A stretch of 5,232 bases of DNA, taken from positions 1 through 5,232 of the forward strand of contig JAUTWY010000194.1 of NCBI GenBank assembly GCA_030838305.1, read 5' to 3'. Numbering within the stretch: position 1 is the first letter of the stretch; each line of letters starts with the position of its first letter. The notes beneath the pieces were generated by a model. That model saw only the letters and a program-made list of their open reading frames with translations, had not been told where the DNA came from and ran no database searches. Below, piece after piece: positions 4,960 to 5,232 of this stretch. Source of the stretch: Acidobacteriaceae bacterium. GTDB taxonomy: Bacteria > Acidobacteriota > Terriglobia > Terriglobales > Acidobacteriaceae. The translations under genes and the position numbers were made by a program.

Positions 4960-5034
4960 CTATCTGCCGGCTAGAAAGTCGATCAATTCCTCGCGAGAGA
5001 ATCCAGCTTCCCTCAACAAGGTTTGCCTGACGCT
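4960..5034 (-). pseudogene. hicA: C-terminal remnant of a HicA-type toxin gene
   Basis: Directly after the HicB stop, the minus strand reads SVRQTLLREAGFSREEL then IDFLAGR and stops with TAG (4960-4962). This matches the usual end of HicA/YcfA-family toxins, which read roughly 'GTLRxILRQAGxxxEEFLxLL'. The double-stranded-RNA-binding-like body of HicA (about 60 residues), with its catalytic 'GSHxxF' histidine motif, is missing. There is no room for it, because the hicB coding region abuts. I infer an internal deletion that removed most of hicA. The tail has no ATG of its own. The same frame stays open through the hicB region up to 5214, but that part is out of frame with hicB and is not a real gene. 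The match is short, so a chance resemblance cannot be excluded. Confidence 0.5.
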
Positions 5035-5232
5035 AGCGCGAATATTCCAAACCCAACGATGCGACGAGTGTGTCTTCGTCAGTGGGAACGGGATCTTTGT
5101 GCTTGCGAAGGCTGGCGATGTAGCCAGACATGGCGTCCCGAGCCATCTCCCGAGCTTCGTCCACTGTTTGGCCGTAGGTGACGCAGCCAGGTAGAGCGGG
5201 AACGAGGGCAGCATAGCCGCCTTCGGGTTCCG
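5033..5232 (-). CDS. hicB: HicB-family antitoxin, N-terminus outside the window
   Basis: Reading leftwards from the window edge, the frame gives 65 residues to a TAG at 5033-5035 on the complement. It opens EPEGGYAALVPALPGC and continues VTYGQTVDEAREMARDA, MSGYIASLRKHKDPVPTDED and TLVASLGLEYSR. The GGYxxxVPxLPGCxTxGxTxxEA pattern followed by a long helix is the HicB-like antitoxin fold (partly degraded RNase H-like), which neutralises the HicA mRNA interferase. About 8-10 N-terminal residues should lie beyond base 5232. No ribbon-helix-helix extension is present, so this is the short form (about 75 aa). In many genomes the order is hicB then hicA; here only a HicA-like tail follows. It converges with the 69-aa gene, with 110 bp between stops. 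Confidence 0.85.
   Translation of the reverse strand, partial: EPEGGYAALVPALPGCVTYGQTVDEAREMARDAMSGYIASLRKHKDPVPTDEDTLVASLGLEYSR

Noticed and set aside
4960..5214. An 84-codon minus-strand ORF starting MLPSF
   Set aside because: Most of it overlaps the real hicB reading frame and makes no sense as a protein. Only its last ~24 codons carry HicA-like similarity, and these are reported as a remnant.
1..5232. tRNA, rRNA, insertion sequences, integrase or att sites, riboswitches
   Set aside because: I looked for cloverleaf-like sequence, transposase motifs, flanking duplications and known riboswitch cores on both strands and saw none.

Overview
The window looks like chromosomal DNA of a GC-rich Gram-negative bacterium, most likely an Acidobacteriota member (a Terriglobia/Koribacter-like lineage). 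The grounds are KdsD (KDO, hence an LPS outer membrane), two signal-peptide proteins of a style I associate with acidobacterial genomes, a diguanylate-cyclase tail with an acidobacterial-looking ending, and intergenic repeats (a CTAGCTT heptamer array and a GCCGGC/GACGCC palindromic element). The phylum is an inference from pattern recognition, not from a search.

Layout, left to right. Bases 1-123 are the last 40 codons of a GGDEF (diguanylate cyclase) protein. Bases 124-191 are a convergent gap with four tandem CTAGCTT heptamers. Bases 192-1238 (minus) encode a secreted 348-aa protein of unknown function. Bases 1239-1455 are a divergent regulatory gap, with a possible 16-codon leader ORF behind a perfect AGGAGG and a perfect 8-bp hairpin just before the next start codon. 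Bases 1456-2229 encode a secreted coiled-coil protein with a Lys/Pro/Ala tail. Bases 2343-3530 encode a K+ channel with a TLGYGD filter and an uncharacterised C-terminal domain. Bases 3616-4635 encode KdsD (D-arabinose-5-phosphate isomerase; SIS plus two CBS domains), with an unusual ~19-residue Ser/Thr-rich insertion that contains a 15-bp tandem duplication. A REP-like palindrome begins on the kdsD stop codon (4633-4689). It is followed by a TACAAT box and a 69-aa orphan gene (4713-4922) that may be leaderless. On the minus strand at the right edge lie a HicB-type antitoxin (5033-5232, N-terminus outside the window) and, directly after its stop, what looks like the C-terminal scrap of a HicA toxin (4960-5034).

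How the genes relate. I see no operon that clearly ties them together. All intact plus-strand genes have gaps of about 80 bp or more, so they are probably separate transcription units. The common theme is the envelope: an LPS precursor enzyme, a membrane channel and two exported proteins. None of the intact genes has a good Shine-Dalgarno sequence. I do not see an obvious new defence or biosynthetic system. The most interesting items are the eroded HicBA locus, the palindromic element that supplies the kdsD stop codon, the KdsD insertion, and the leader-ORF/hairpin arrangement before the coiled-coil gene.
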